Positions 44,901 to 57,756 of a stretch of 64,000 nucleotides of DNA are shown one piece after another. The DNA comes from Branchiostoma floridae (taxonomy: Eukaryota; Chordata; Leptocardii; Amphioxiformes; Branchiostomatidae). Each line of letters starts with the position of its first letter. Position 1 is the first letter of the stretch. A model generated the notes under the pieces. It was not told where the DNA came from and ran no database searches. It was given only the letters and a program-made list of their open reading frames with translations. The DNA lies in contig NC_049982.1 of NCBI RefSeq assembly GCF_000003815.2, forward strand, positions 20,215,245-20,279,244, given 5' to 3'. The translations under genes were made by a program, and so were the position numbers.

Positions 44901-45295
44901 TACTTCAGAAGTGGATTCGGATGGAATCACTTCAGTCCTGTGCCTACCTGGTGAATCCAGATTTGTGAATCTTGGTCATAATGAACATCTGGGTCTTTCT
45001 TTCTAGTCCTGTCTAGTTATTTATCAATCTTGTAGGATAGTCCCTTCAGTTTTAGAAAAATTTAAAACTAATTTCCAAAGTAGCCCTGCTACAAGTACAA
45101 ATCATTCAACATAAACTTAACAATAATCCTATAACATAAGATTTAGTGAAAGGCTTGCAAAAGTCAGTGATTTCTTTGTGCCTTTTTGTATTTATGATAT
45201 CAAACAATTCAACCCCACATTTATTAACAATTGGTTATAGATTTGATTCAACTGTAGCAAATGCAATGACGTACATCAGGACAATATGGCAAATA

Positions 45296-45503
45296 CTGTA
45301 AATGCATTTAAGTTCGCGGGGATTTAATTTCGCGGTAGCGGGAAAAAGAACTTTTCGCGGTGGTTTTAATTTCGCGGTAGCACCATGCACTGTAGTATCT
45401 TAATGCCCTGGAAAAATGTTCGCGGTGGTTTTAAATTCGCGGTGAAATGGCCAATGCGAAAACCGCGAATATAAATCCACCGCGAACATTTCTGCATTTA
45501 CAG
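45296..45503. mobile_element. TA-flanked MITE with iterated TTCGCGGT, 208 bp
   Basis: CTGTAAATGCATTTAAGTTC at the left mirrors CGAACATTTCTGCATTTACAG at the right, with TA on both sides (mariner/Tc1-like target). Several TTCGCGG(T) motifs lie inside. CpG content is intact, so this is a young copy compared with 20609-20816. Confidence 0.85.
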
Positions 45504-45505
45504 TA

Positions 45506-48500
45506 CTTTGGTGTAGGGCTACGGCTCACACTAAAGTGGCTCGTAAGTTCTAGTATGGTGCAGTTTTGGAAAGCCATTACAATGAATTGAACAAACTTAC
45601 AAGTATCATACTGATGCCACTTTGTTGATTTGGTAACCAGCATAACACAAGCCAACAAAGTTTAAGCCGGGGATACTTGAGTACAAAGTCGTGACTAAGT
45701 ACAACAGCACATCTACTTAAACTTGTTTGCAGAGCACCATGGGAACAGGAAGTGATGTCATCTCTGAAATGCATCCCATAAGAAATGGGAGGAAACAAAA
45801 TCTAACTGGCAAATTCTACTTACAACATTTATAACAGGTACTATATCATACCTAATGGTAGGTCAAGGGTAGATCAAGAAATGAATAGTTAATCGTCACA
45901 GCATATGTATGTACAAAATTGGTGAATTCGGTGAATTTCTTCTTTCACAATATCATCATTAAGCTCGATAATCTGAATTTCCTGATCAAGAAATTGCATT
46001 AATTCCATGAATTCGTAGAATCTTCATATGTAATACTCCATGTACATGTAAGAAGGCCAGGACATTACACTTTTCCCAGTTTGTTGTATCCAGTTGTTTG
46101 TGTACTGCTGGGCTGTTTGAACAGTACAATCCTGGCATACTTACCACATGTTTACCTCATGCTTTTGTCTTCTGGAAAATGTTTGCCAGTAGATAACATG
46201 GATAGTAGCAGTTTGTTGCCCCATGGCTGAACACTTTATTTGTTTGTCCACTCTCGATGATTGCCTGGTTGTCCTTTGGTGTAGTGAATGCAACAATAAA
46301 CTTAAGAGAACACGTGTAGCTTTTGTTGAACATTACTCATTATACCCCTCAAAGTAGCTGCAGTGATCTGATTTGTTCCATTTTTTGTGATTTGACCATC
46401 GCTGACATGCATTTTAAAAACTTGTTTTTATTGAAGCCATCAGCAGAGTTAGGGTTAACGTTGTATCATTTGAATTGGCATATTTTGGGTAATCTTGTTG
46501 GGATGTAAAAACTTAGCTACAAACCTGATATTTGGTATAAAGATGTATTTGTTGAGAGGAACAGAGGAACAACGATTGTTTTGCAAAGAAATACCTCAAG
46601 CACAATGAATGATGTAACCAGCAGTAGGTAAGTTATGGAACTAGCAAATGATCAGAGTATGTCTGACTTTTCTGTTAACTAGTCTTCCAAAAATGCAATT
46701 TTGTTCGCAGAACAGTAGATTGTTGTGTAACACTAACGTAAGGCCAGGTTGATATGATCATCTGAAGAACCTCCTCTGGGAACCCTAAAACGGAAGCAAA
46801 CTTGAAAAAAAAAAGTTTGTCAAAAAAAAGTTGCCTTCATAATGAAATCTAAGAGTAAGAAGTCAGGAAGGTTGAACAAATGACACATTTGTATATTGGT
46901 ATACTAAACAGCAGGTTCTTCATTTCTGTTCTTTTAGTACATTTTTTTTTTACTTTGGAATTCAATTTATATTCTACATCATGGGTAGTTTTAGCTCACA
47001 TTCACTTGGTAGCAGTCAATTATGTTACTAAATTTACCAAGTCTTCAGCATTGACTGAGCAGACTATAGAAAAGCTACCTACGGGATGCCATGTACACTC
47101 TGTAAGGTCTATTATAAATAATCATCAATCTGCCAGTGTATAGTCAGCTTCGCAGGCATTTATCAAACTTTCAAAGGACCTGTCATACCGACTTGTAAGC
47201 TGCAGCTGGTGTCTCAATCATTTTGTTACAGGGCTCGAAATGCCACCTGCATCTGCAGGTTAACTTGCAGGTAAAATTGGAGCTGTGCAAATATCTATGG
47301 TGTCTACGTGCACCTAATACCTGCACTGGTCCATATACTGGGTTTTATACATAAATGTCCTACGATGTAGGTGTATGTGAATTGTTATAAGCTGCACTAT
47401 TACCACCTATAAAGGCATAATAGAAAAGTAGCAATGGTTCCTGAACTATTTTAGTATGAATCATGCATACTTCTTGAATTCACAGTGGTGCTGGTAAAAT
47501 TTGTCTGGTGCGGGTAATTTTCAATGTTGCAGAAAAAAGTATTTCGAGCCCTAACGTTGTATCTTTGAAGTATTCTTGGTATGGGGGTATGATAAGGACC
47601 GGCATGTCAGTTTTATTCAATTAAAGCTCAGAATTGCTTGACGTGCATAATAACCAGTAGCTGTAAACGTACCCCAGACAGGTGCACACTTATACATGGA
47701 TGTGTCATTCACTTTTCATGCGGAACAAATTGGCTCTCTACAACTTAAAGAAAACAAGTAAAATGATAGTAAATTTGAGTTGTATCTATAATAATATACC
47801 CAGCTGCAGGCCATATCTAATTGTTTAATACCAGTGTTTGGACTGGTCCGTACTATACGGTAATGTATGGCCCAGGGCTCCATACTTGAATTTGAATGAT
47901 TTGAAATCGCTTGTTAGTTGTATGTGCTGCTGTCTTACATTTGAACAGCTGACTGCTTGTTTTTTTTAATTGAAATGACATATAAAGTTGTTGATGCGAT
48001 GTACGTTAAAAGCCATCAATGTCACGTCTTTTGCTCTCTTTTGTGATTTACTCGAGTTTCCTCGGGCATGATATAAAAAATTATATAACACCTTGGATGA
48101 TACAAAATACCCCATGTTGTATTCTATAGTATATGATTGTATGCAGTATCATAACATAAAAGGACTTAGTCTAGTGTTTCAGATTCAAGATCTCTGCCTT
48201 TGCACTTTTGATTGATTATGGTAATCAATGGTAATACTGATAACTTACATGCAAGAGAATTCATAGTTGTGTAACCTGTTTTAATGAAGTTCTCTACATG
48301 CAAATGAAGTTTCACACAGCATTTCCCAAGATTTAACTATCAGTGTACTATAGAAACTATATGTAGTTCTTCTGTACAACTTCCAATGTAGTTATAAGCT
48401 ACCGAAGATTATGTTCACATGTTGTAGGTGCACAAACCATTGACTGATGAACTGAAGTCCATTATTTGACATATACATTTTGTAATAGTACATTGTATGT

Positions 48501-49417
48501 ATGTTTATTTCCATTAACAAGATCTCTTAAAACACTATTATCCTAGTCCTGTACTGTATCTGTAACCGCTGCCACTATTCTATTCCCAGACCATAGCAAC
48601 TTTACAGGGAAGATATCATATTTCTGTTATGTTATACTATCACTCAGCTCCTGCAGCTTAATACTAATTACCTGCCATTGCCTCAACATTAAACACATTT
48701 CCAGTCAAGTAATGTTTTGCCCATTAGCAAACGGTCACCAATGCAAATGGTCTACCTTTGATAAATGTGTCTCATTTACATTGTGTATATATAGCCTGCC
48801 TTATATTGTGCTATTTGTAGGTGATTGTAAGAACACCACTAAACACACATGGCCTAACTGGTGACATTTACTCAGTGTGTTTGTGTAAGTCCAGCTAGGT
48901 AAAGAGCTGCTACTTTAACCACCAGTGGTCCATCTTAGTACAAGTTTTATGCTCATGTTTGCAGGGTATAGAAATGCAAACCACTGAGAAAATGACATGA
49001 GAATAATTCTATGGTACAGAAATATGCTAAGGGTTTGTGGACTTTTCATCAGTTTAGAAGCTCTTAACTTTACTCTTCAATTATTTATCCCCTAAGCTCA
49101 ATTAGTGCCTTGTGTTTTTTGTAGAAGAGGAAGGAATTCTAACCACAGAAATACAAGTCAGCTTCATGGATTTGGATCAATTTATGTATACCTCAAATTC
49201 AAGATTTATCTTTGCCAAGAAACTTATGTTTTTATCAGTATTTGGAAGTTATTTACAAATGTATGGGTGAACACCATTGAATATTGATTGTGTAAATTAG
49301 GACCTCATTTGCATAAATTATCAGAAAATGCTATCATAGCCTTCTTTCTTAAGATAGATTGTATACGTCTCACTCTGTTATTTGGGTTTACAGAGTTGAT
49401 CAACTAATATGATTTAT
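45506..49417 (+). other. Intron-like AT-rich stretch; only a MITE-like element seen
   Basis: Lies between the putative second and third exons of the right-hand gene. Apart from the element at 47229-47552 I see no exon, RNA gene or recognisable repeat. Confidence 0.4.
47229..47552. mobile_element. CAGGG-type DNA transposon with iterated TGCAGGT, 324 bp
   Basis: Ends CAGGGCTCGAAATGCC and GTATTTCGAGCCCT. Beside the left end is ACCTGCATCTGCAGGT with a further TGCAGGT. The shared internal string AAAATTGGA.CTGTGCA places it on the same scaffold as 52889-53213, although its iterated motif differs. No clean target duplication remains. Confidence 0.7.
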
Positions 49418-50076
49418 GGTTCCGGTTCGGAATTTCAAGTGACCAGATATCTAAATAGTCCCTAAGAATAAGACGCAAATCAGAGGTTGTCTCTATAGTT
49501 TTGGCTCTAGATTTTCCGGCTATCGCTTTAGCAATGTATAATCTTTTATACTTCTCCAAATGCTTGTTGTTCGTAGCGTTTTATGGTGTCGGAGATTTGA
49601 TCGTGCGGCGAACACTTCCTGGTATTAGTGCACGCGATAGCGGTAAAGTGTTTCGTCGCCTGATTACCCAGATCGTGCATTCTATGTGCGTTTTGGGTGT
49701 TTAAGCGCCATCGGAGCTCGCGGAAAACGTATCGGATAACTTTTCTTCCTTTTTTGCTCAGTATACAGAAGAACTCTTGACCTTCATTGCCATATTAGTC
49801 ATTATCCCAGGAAAATTCATTTTTTCCGTGTAGCGGCCTGTAAAAAAAGCCCCCAAATTAACAATTTCTGGGTGAAAATTATATTTTAATGATGGTTTTT
49901 ACCAAAAATAACATTTCTACAGAAAATGTCAAATGAGTCTGTCGGTCAGCGACAAAGCACCCGTTTCTATCGGAAACATCGAATTGTCCGTAAAACGATG
50001 TTTTGAGAAGTGATAGTGCTTTTCTCAGAGACAGTCAAATCGGCCCCGAATCTTAAAAAAACTCCTAACCGGAACC
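49418..50076. mobile_element. DNA transposon with GGTTCCGGTT ends, 659 bp
   Basis: GGTTCCGGTTCGGA at the left and TCCTAACCGGAACC at the right, flanked by TTAT (49414-49417, 50077-50080). CpG-rich compared with flanks. A 67-codon frame inside has no similarity I can name. Superfamily not assigned. Confidence 0.68.
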
Positions 50077-50475
50077 TTATGCTTTTTGAATAAATGAATG
50101 CTATGATTCATGCAAATGAGGACCTTATTTGCATATTTAATGACAAACACACACAATACATAAGTTGTAAAGATTAAAATCATTTGTTGAAGGATGGGGT
50201 TGTGGAATTCTAGTTAATTAGGTGGTTTCTATGCATAAAAGAATGGGGAAAACTATAAGTTATAACCTTTACCAATGGTTTGTTCAACCTACATTTGTAC
50301 ATGTATGTTCCAATTTTGTTATATAATTGTCATTGTTATAAATGGTTGATGCATGAGGGTAAAAGTGTTAGATGTTTCTGAAGAATTCAGGGAAAATTGC
50401 TGTAGGTGAAGATGAAGAGTCTTAACTTGAACCTGACACAAGTCTACCACTGAGCAGGCTTTTGTATATTCCCAG

Positions 50476-50605
50476 CCGGCGGAACTGAGCCCCAGTGGGT
50501 GACATGCACTCCCTGCACCCTAGTGACGCTACAGGGCCTGACAACGGAGAGAATGGCACGTCCGGTCTCCACGGAAACCAGCAGGTGTCCTGTAGAAACG
50601 AACAG
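50476..50605 (+). CDS. Start-codon exon of the right-hand plus-strand gene
   Basis: Acceptor TATTCCCAG, donor GAACAG|GTTTGT. ATG at 50504 follows an in-frame TGA in the same exon, so translation should begin here: MHSLHPSDATGPDNGENG, then 16 further residues ending RNEQ in phase 0. Coding-like codon choice. Joins in frame to the exon at 63577 (GSMARCLE...). No family recognised from this short, polar N-terminus. Confidence 0.6.
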
Positions 50606-52888
50606 GTTTGTAAAATCATCTTGATCTTGTTTTAAAAATTAGAAATATCTCAGCTGCTCAAAGTAACTAGCTTCTAGATTGGTATCGTCAGTAAAAACAT
50701 ACTACAGCTGTACTTGAGCTACATGTAGGGCAATCATGACATGTCTGCAGCTGCAAATGGCCAATTAGGTCAATCTGTGCTTCCAATTGTTGATGAGTTG
50801 GAACCATTGCCAATGAGCATGACACCAAACATTGGGAATCCCTGCTGGTAAGGTGGGTTTCCTTGGGGCTGTCGTGAGCTTTTAAAGTGACTGACCTTAC
50901 TTGATGGTATGCTGTCACTGACCTTATGTTTATCATAGAGACATATACGATATGATATGTCAGATGATTTCATATCATGAATCGCTTCAAGTGCAGATCC
51001 CAGTACTTTAAATCTTGAAACAAGTTGTTGACTCAGTAAGTATGCATTTAACATGTATTCTACTACACTATAAAATTATTTCAACTGCATATTTAGAATA
51101 CGAACAAACTTCCTTTTCTTTCCTATAAGGAAATAGATTCACCACAAAAGTAACTGAATTTATGGTCCTCAAAGAAGAAAAATAACGAGTTACTCTAATT
51201 TAGTAATTAGATGACAAAGGTTAGTTACCATTTTGGGTCAAGATCTGTTGAGGTTTTGGTTTTGAACATCTGGTAAGCTGATCAGGATCTAAAGCTTTTA
51301 AAATTTGTTATTGAATTTTATGTAGCATAAGTCTCTACGAGTCTGACACTTGTTTTGATGGTATTATCAGTTATATAATTGCACTTGGTTTCTATTGGCA
51401 CTTGGCTTCTTGTATCCAGGTCTTAAGAGATTAATAGAACAGATGTACTATCAGGAAAAAAGCCCAACTCCTACAGCTAGCAAGCATGGGATTGAAGGCT
51501 TACTGTCTTTGTGCCAGCCTCAGCGTTGCTAACAAGTTTCCCAATTGGGCTTGCAACTGATTTACTGTACATGTATTTCATTTTCATTCAATCTGTTCAA
51601 ACCCACCAGAAATTGGACAATTTCATATTTCATAATAGCCAATCTGAGACTAAATGTAAGTAAATTGGACGTGAGGCTGTGAAGGTCATGTGGCCTTGCC
51701 TCACCTCCACTTTTGTATTGACATCTTGACAGCCTCAACTCTTCTATTCTTGATATCATTTTAATGGCTGGACTAGAAATAGACTTAGCCAAAAATAGGT
51801 GTCCTCTATAACCTTGAGCTAGCCACACGTCTCTGACGTTGGAACAGTGTTCAGTTTCAAATCACCCATATCTCTCCGCGTCACCACATAACATGTCTTA
51901 TCAGAACTATAAGACATTTCACCGTTAGCACTCTATAGCTTCAATGTAGCTTTGTTCTGCTCTGGAACATAATGTCCATTTAGTGTTCAGTGACTTCAGT
52001 CAAAACCAAAAGTAAACTATTATAAAGGTTGAATTTTGAGTTGAAAAGAAAATGATTAGCAATTAAAAAAAAGCTTTGTAATTTTTATGCATGGTTGTAA
52101 CATATACTATTACTGTATGGATGATCTGTGTGATGTTTGATACCATGAGCACCTTGTGCCTTACATGTGTCCTGTAAATATTCATGTTTTTTCTTTGAAG
52201 TCCTGTTACCTGTGCAAGGCCAGGTGAGACATACCTGTAACCTAATCACCATACCTGAACTAGGATGACCCGAAATGTGTCCAGTAATACCAGTCCAGTC
52301 TCTTGTGGCTGGTTCAATTACACCAACAGATAGTCTCTTCGGTGTGACTTATTCATTACGATATGATAGACTGAATAAACCTAATATTGTACATGTGATA
52401 TACTAGTAATATGGCACAGGATAATACTTGTGAAGAAAGGAAATGTACACCAGACAGTCCAGACCTGTATCTATTTAGTGAAGATTGGATTCTTTGTAAT
52501 GATATTTCTTATAGTTTTTGAAAAGTGTAAATGTAATACGGGAGTTATGCTTGCCATTAGGCCAGACTACCATGAATATGTTTTCCAACACAAGAGCAGT
52601 ACTCTGGGAAATGGACCCTTCACAAGAGTTTGTTGGTGCAGTGGAATCCCTCCATTTTGGAGCACTGGTCTTTTGGCCCTGAAAGGCTTGACTCCTGACA
52701 GAGTCAGATTATAAAATACATTAAGCTTTAGTGTTGATGTGGAGGCTAAAGGTCAGAATAAACCAGGAGCCAGTATTTGTTTAAAGAGTGCAGTGGCCAG
52801 GACCACTTCCTTCCTCCCAACCACACCCCATGTCTGGGTGGAGCTCCTGGTCCACCAAATGTGCTCTATAAATATAATGTTGAAACAG

Positions 52889-53213
52889 CAGGGCTCGAAA
52901 TACTGGGTGCATGTGCACCCAGGTGCACCCAAAATTGGAACTGTGCACCCAATTTTTTTCTTAGGTTAATATGTATGGAAAGATATCATGTATACTAGTA
53001 TACATCATATTCTTGACATCTAAGTGTTAGATAATAGATAATAAAAATGTCTGTCATGTTACTTGTTTAAGAATTTGGTAGCTTGTAATTAAGTTTTGTT
53101 ACTAGTTTTTTTTTACATTCTACTTAAATTTAAGTGGTGCACCCAAAAAGTTTTTGGTGCACCCAATTTTTTAAGCGTGGGTGCACCAGTGCACCTAATC
53201 CCAAAAATAATTT
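52889..53213. mobile_element. CAGGG-type DNA transposon, GGTGCACCC subfamily, cut by an assembly gap
   Basis: Starts CAGGGCTCGAAATACTGGG and carries inverted-sense GTGCACCC repeats and the TATACTAGTATACATCATAT block shared with 38536-38887 (opposite orientation). The N run begins where the last dozen bases of the right terminus should be. Confidence 0.8.
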
Positions 53214-53353
53214 NNNNNNNNNNNNNNNNNNNNNNNNNNNNNNNNNNNNNNNNNNNNNNNNNNNNNNNNNNNNNNNNNNNNNNNNNNNNNNNNNNNNNNN
53301 NNNNNNNNNNNNNNNNNNNNNNNNNNNNNNNNNNNNNNNNNNNNNNNNNNNNN
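53214..53353. other. Assembly gap (140 N)
   Basis: Undetermined bases; hides the right end of the preceding transposon. Confidence 0.99.
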
Positions 53354-53499
53354 CTTTTGTATGTAATGATAGTCTTGGGAGTAGGAGAAGAGGCAAGAAT
53401 GGTCACTGTGAAGAAAGACATACATGACTTTGAGGACTGTCTGATAGTAACATATGCTTCTCCAAGTACAGCGTATTATTAATGTTTTAGACTTAAGTA

Positions 53500-53668
53500 C
53501 AGTCAAACCTGTCTATAGCGGCCACTCAAGGGACCGGACAAACTTGGCCACTATAGACAGGTGGCCTCTGTATAGAGGTGGTAACTTGTAGATAAAATAC
53601 CCAAGGGACCGACAAAAAGTGGCCAGGTGGCCCCTCTGTAGAGGTGGCCCCTAATACAGGTTTGACTG
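53500..53668. mobile_element. TA-flanked MITE, CAGTCAAACCTG ends, 169 bp
   Basis: CAGTCAAACCTGTCTATAG and its inverted partner ending CAGGTTTGACTG, each next to TA. Internally repeats AAGGGACCG.ACAAA and GGTGGCC.CTCTGTA.AGAGGT. Confidence 0.85.
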
Positions 53669-55289
53669 TATAAGATGAAAAAACACATTTTATGTTTCCC
53701 AGCCCCATTTAATCAGCTTGAAAGAAAAAATCTTTAAGTTAGAAATACAGCAATTACTTCATAAGAAATCACAAAGCTTTCTCAATGTGGGGAAATTCCT
53801 GCATAAGCTTCTGCAACATGTTGACTTCCATGTACAAAAACATAATTTATAATTGCCACCAGGCTTAAGCAACAATTTAGTCCCTTTAGACATAATCTGG
53901 GTCCTGTTTGTCAGATTCCCACAGTTAAATTTCATGTATGTCTTAAAACATTCACATTAAAAACTGATTTTTCTAAATGCTCTAAGCCACCAAGCAGCTG
54001 GGCTTTAGTCTTGTAACTGTGTTGGTTTGAATGGACAGTTAATAAAGTCTCTTGGTAATCAGCCTGACAGGTTTACACACAATACCAGCAGGCAGACTGT
54101 GCCACTGTTGCATTCCAATGGGGGTGTGAATGGGTTGTACCATTCTAGCACTACTTAAGGACACGATATGAAACAGGGAGAGTCTGTTTCTATGACATAC
54201 ATGTATGTCATATGTTGTTTATTCTTTTTCCCTGAATGTTTGATATCAATGTCATAATTATATTTGAATCTTTATCCTAATACCACATGTATAATTATGT
54301 AGACCAATGGGATTTTGCCAACTGCTGTGATTGTTACCAAAAAAAGAAGTCTGTAAGTGCCAAGAACAATACAAGTCTCTCAACTTGATTCTTTATACAA
54401 GTTTGGCCACCTATGTGGTATGTCCGGTTGTTAATTATCATGATATAATGTTACTGACAGGTTTTACAGCCAACACGGCACAAATCTCTCCTGTTTGTTA
54501 ATCCGTTTCAAAACATATTGCTACTTTTTCTTGCATAAAATATCACTGCAGTGTCCAGAATATAACTAGATGACACAATCCACTGTGGGTGTGTGGAAGT
54601 GGGTAGAATGGATCTTCCTCACTGACATAAGTTATCACATCTGTGTCATAGGGTTCAGGTCAAAGTGGAACCGGCGTGTGCAACAGTAACAAGTTGTAAA
54701 TACATGCTTGGCTACAGTGTTACATGCACCAAGTGTCTAAAGACCTCCCACTAAAAATTGTCACTTTTTTTTAATCTCATCATCCTCAAATCATTTGAAT
54801 GATGATTTTTTAGTAACTTCTCTAACATACTAGGTAGAATATGCCCTTCTGAGTCGTCTCTCTCTTTACAGTGATCATTTCTGCTCTGCTGCACATGTAG
54901 GTCATTACACATGTCAATGTTGCTGATATCATATATGCTCAGCCTTTCATCCATTTCCGAAAACCCCAATCATTACTGTCCTCATTTGTATAATTCATAT
55001 ACCAGTTGATCATCTTCTCGATTCAAACAACCCAGTTGTTTGTTTAAAGTATGAAAGAATTATCTTAGCAAAGAATTGTGTAAAGCATGATTTATGTCCA
55101 ATGATGTTTATCTTTGCATTAGCTTCCAAGTCCTGCAGTATGAAATTCCAGATATTTTTTACCACTACAGTATGTTCCCCTTCTATCAATGTTCTTCTCT
55201 TTCTGCAGTATATATGCCACATATATGAATCATGGTATGCATTGGATTTGTAGAATTTCCTTTCTAATTATGCAGATACGCATCATCAG

Positions 55290-55560
55290 CACCAGTTGTC
55301 ATCACTTTCATCACTGTCTTTCATAACTATCTACATACCAAATTTTAAGACAATCAGCCACCCCCTTCCTGAGGTATTCTCTTTGAAACAAAATCAACAC
55401 CCACAGTTCCAAAAAGCTGCTTGGGGCTCTAACCTATACACATATATGAGTAAAAGGGTGCTATCTACCATTATAAGATCATGACCATATTGTGTCCAGA
55501 ACATGAGGTGTCAGAACTGGACAATTTGCTGCAATACAATGGAAAGCCGCTTTGAGTTTG
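55290..55560 (+). repeat. Second copy of the 42480-42830 dispersed repeat
   Basis: Same landmark order (TTCCAAAAAGCTGCT, GTGCTATCTACC, ATCATGACCA, TGTCCAGAACATGAGGTGTCA). Confidence 0.55.
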
Positions 55561-56058
55561 AGGTTCATATTCCAACTTGTTCCTTCTTTTGCCAATACCT
55601 CATGATCAGCCCACATCCATCCACAACTTCTTGAGTTACATGTACATAACTTTGCATGCTGTCCATAAATCCACAATCAAATGGCACTAAAAGCATAACC
55701 TTCTAGGCAAAGGTAAGAATACTGTTTGAAGGTCCACCTTGCTTACTTTTGTCAGTAAGGAAACCCAATCCGGAATGTTTCAGCCACTCTGCAAATCTCT
55801 AAAAACCTCACAGGGTCAGAAAAGGGTAGGGATGTAATGCCAATCATCCCCATGCTTTATACCCACACCTTAACCTTCCTCCATGACCTGTAATTGGGAT
55901 CACCCAGGCTCAGTATCGCCGTGGAAACCAGCCAACATGTAAACAAGAATTAGAGATGTAGCCATCAACCCTGCGGGCATCAACCAATCACACGTCTGGA
56001 TAGATGGAAGTTTGATAAACATAGATGTGATGGATACCAGAAGATCTGGGAGTTACNN

Positions 56059-56156
56059 NNNNNNNNNNNNNNNNNNNNNNNNNNNNNNNNNNNNNNNNNN
56101 NNNNNNNNNNNNNNNNNNNNNNNNNNNNNNNNNNNNNNNNNNNNNNNNNNNNNNNN
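56059..56156. other. Assembly gap (98 N)
   Basis: Undetermined bases; may hide the 5' part of an exon ending at 56224. Confidence 0.99.
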
Positions 56157-56224
56157 TCCAACTGGGCAGCTTCAGCAGGAGTGTGGCAGAGAACTTGCCG
56201 TGGGAGGGGCAGGGATGTGCACTG
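56157..56224 (+). CDS. Possible exon fragment beside an assembly gap
   Basis: GC-rich 68 nt ending at a consensus donor GCACTG|GTGAGT. All three frames are open. The phase-0 frame reads QLGSFSRSVAENLPWEGQ and would splice in frame to 63577. Its start is lost in the gap, so it may or may not belong to the right-hand gene. Confidence 0.3.
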
Positions 56225-57566
56225 GTGAGTCCATCCTGTCTATATATGGCAAGCAGGCTACTTCCTGTGTAAGTACAAGTTTCAACAAGATGGTGGAAAG
56301 TAAAGTTAATGTTTGGCATAATAGTATGCCATTTCATTCACGGGAAAGAAACAAACTGAATGATGACGTAAAGTTGCCATATGATCTTGTGCTCAGATAT
56401 TTTGGAGGGCCCTAACATACCAGACTTGGCAGGTTGCATAACAGTTTGTCAGCTTCTATGACCATTTATGTACTGTCAGTGTTGTTGATATTATTATATT
56501 TTGCAGAAACTATTGAAGAAATCAGTAAAGCCAGTTTCGAAGCTAATTATGTGGGGCATAGAGAATTTTTTACGTTGCACAATCAAATGCTTGTGAGTCA
56601 TATACAATGTGAGAATTTTCAAAAACACTGCTTAGAGGCCAAATCAATTCTTTTTCTCATTTTTTAGATTATTTTCAGAAAATTATTAGAATGGGAAGTC
56701 AATAGGAAAATAGAAATAAAACCAGGAATTCTGTGACGGCCCAATTTGTGTTAACATTGCCTCTGCAAAATGGCCAATAATGTTTAATCCAAGAAGATAT
56801 AGAATAACGTTCTTTAAAAAATATTCAGATAGAATAATTGTTGTTTTTGTCTAATTAGCAATTATACCTACTCTACAATGGGAAAAGACCCTCCCTAGGC
56901 CTTCAAGGTTTTGACAGCTCCCATTTCCATCAGCCTGATTTAGTGACTTCTCCATCAGAAACAAAACTCAGCTTAGAACCACTTTAGAGGCAAGTTGCAT
57001 TGTGTACAATGTATATCTTTCCTCCATTTGTACTTGTACATATGCCTGGTCTTCTTCAGTGATGTACAGATATGGCCGCTAAGCTTCCTTTTGAATCTGT
57101 GATATGTCAATGTTGTACGTCTCTTTGTCTTCCTGACAACTGAATTTTGAATGTCTGAGTTCAGTCGTCTAGCCTGTCACCAAGCATCTACATGAACAAG
57201 CTGTATACGCTGCTACAGCGTGTCAGTCCCGTTTGTTTTTCCATAACACCTCCGTCCTGTTTCATCAACTACAACATGTCTCACTGTGCAGATGAAACAT
57301 GTGTGATGGACCACAGGAGTTCTGGCTGCCTGCCTGGCATTGTGTTTACTAGTATAGTGCTAGGAAAGTGGCTTTTACCCAACATGATGAAAATGAGTGC
57401 GAATCATTCAAATGTGTTGTTTCTTTGTCTACATTTATATGCACCTGCCCTGAAATTTCATTGAAAAGTTCATAAGGCAGTCCTAGCAGACAGTACATGT
57501 GCAATTATATGTTTGCCTACAAGTATATTATGTTGACTCAGAGGTACATTTGTATGGTTCTTAATA

Positions 57567-57756
57567 CACCCCTCACATTAGGCGCAATTCGATCGGACGA
57601 CGAGTCGGCGAGCTCTAAATTACGGGGAGGCATGACCCTGACGGGAAGGGGGATTATAACTCTGCCATTTCTTCGTCGGCATCAGGGTCATGCCTCCTCG
57701 TAAATTAGAGCTCGCAGACTCGTCGTCTGATCGAATCGCGCCTAATGTGAGGGGGG
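57567..57756. mobile_element. Foldback MITE with about 75-bp arms
   Basis: The left arm (CACATTAGGCGCAATTCGAT, GACGAGTCGGCGAGCTCTAA, GGAGGCATGACCCTGA) recurs reversed in the right arm with few mismatches, leaving a loop of about 25 nt. TA lies on both sides. Confidence 0.85.
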
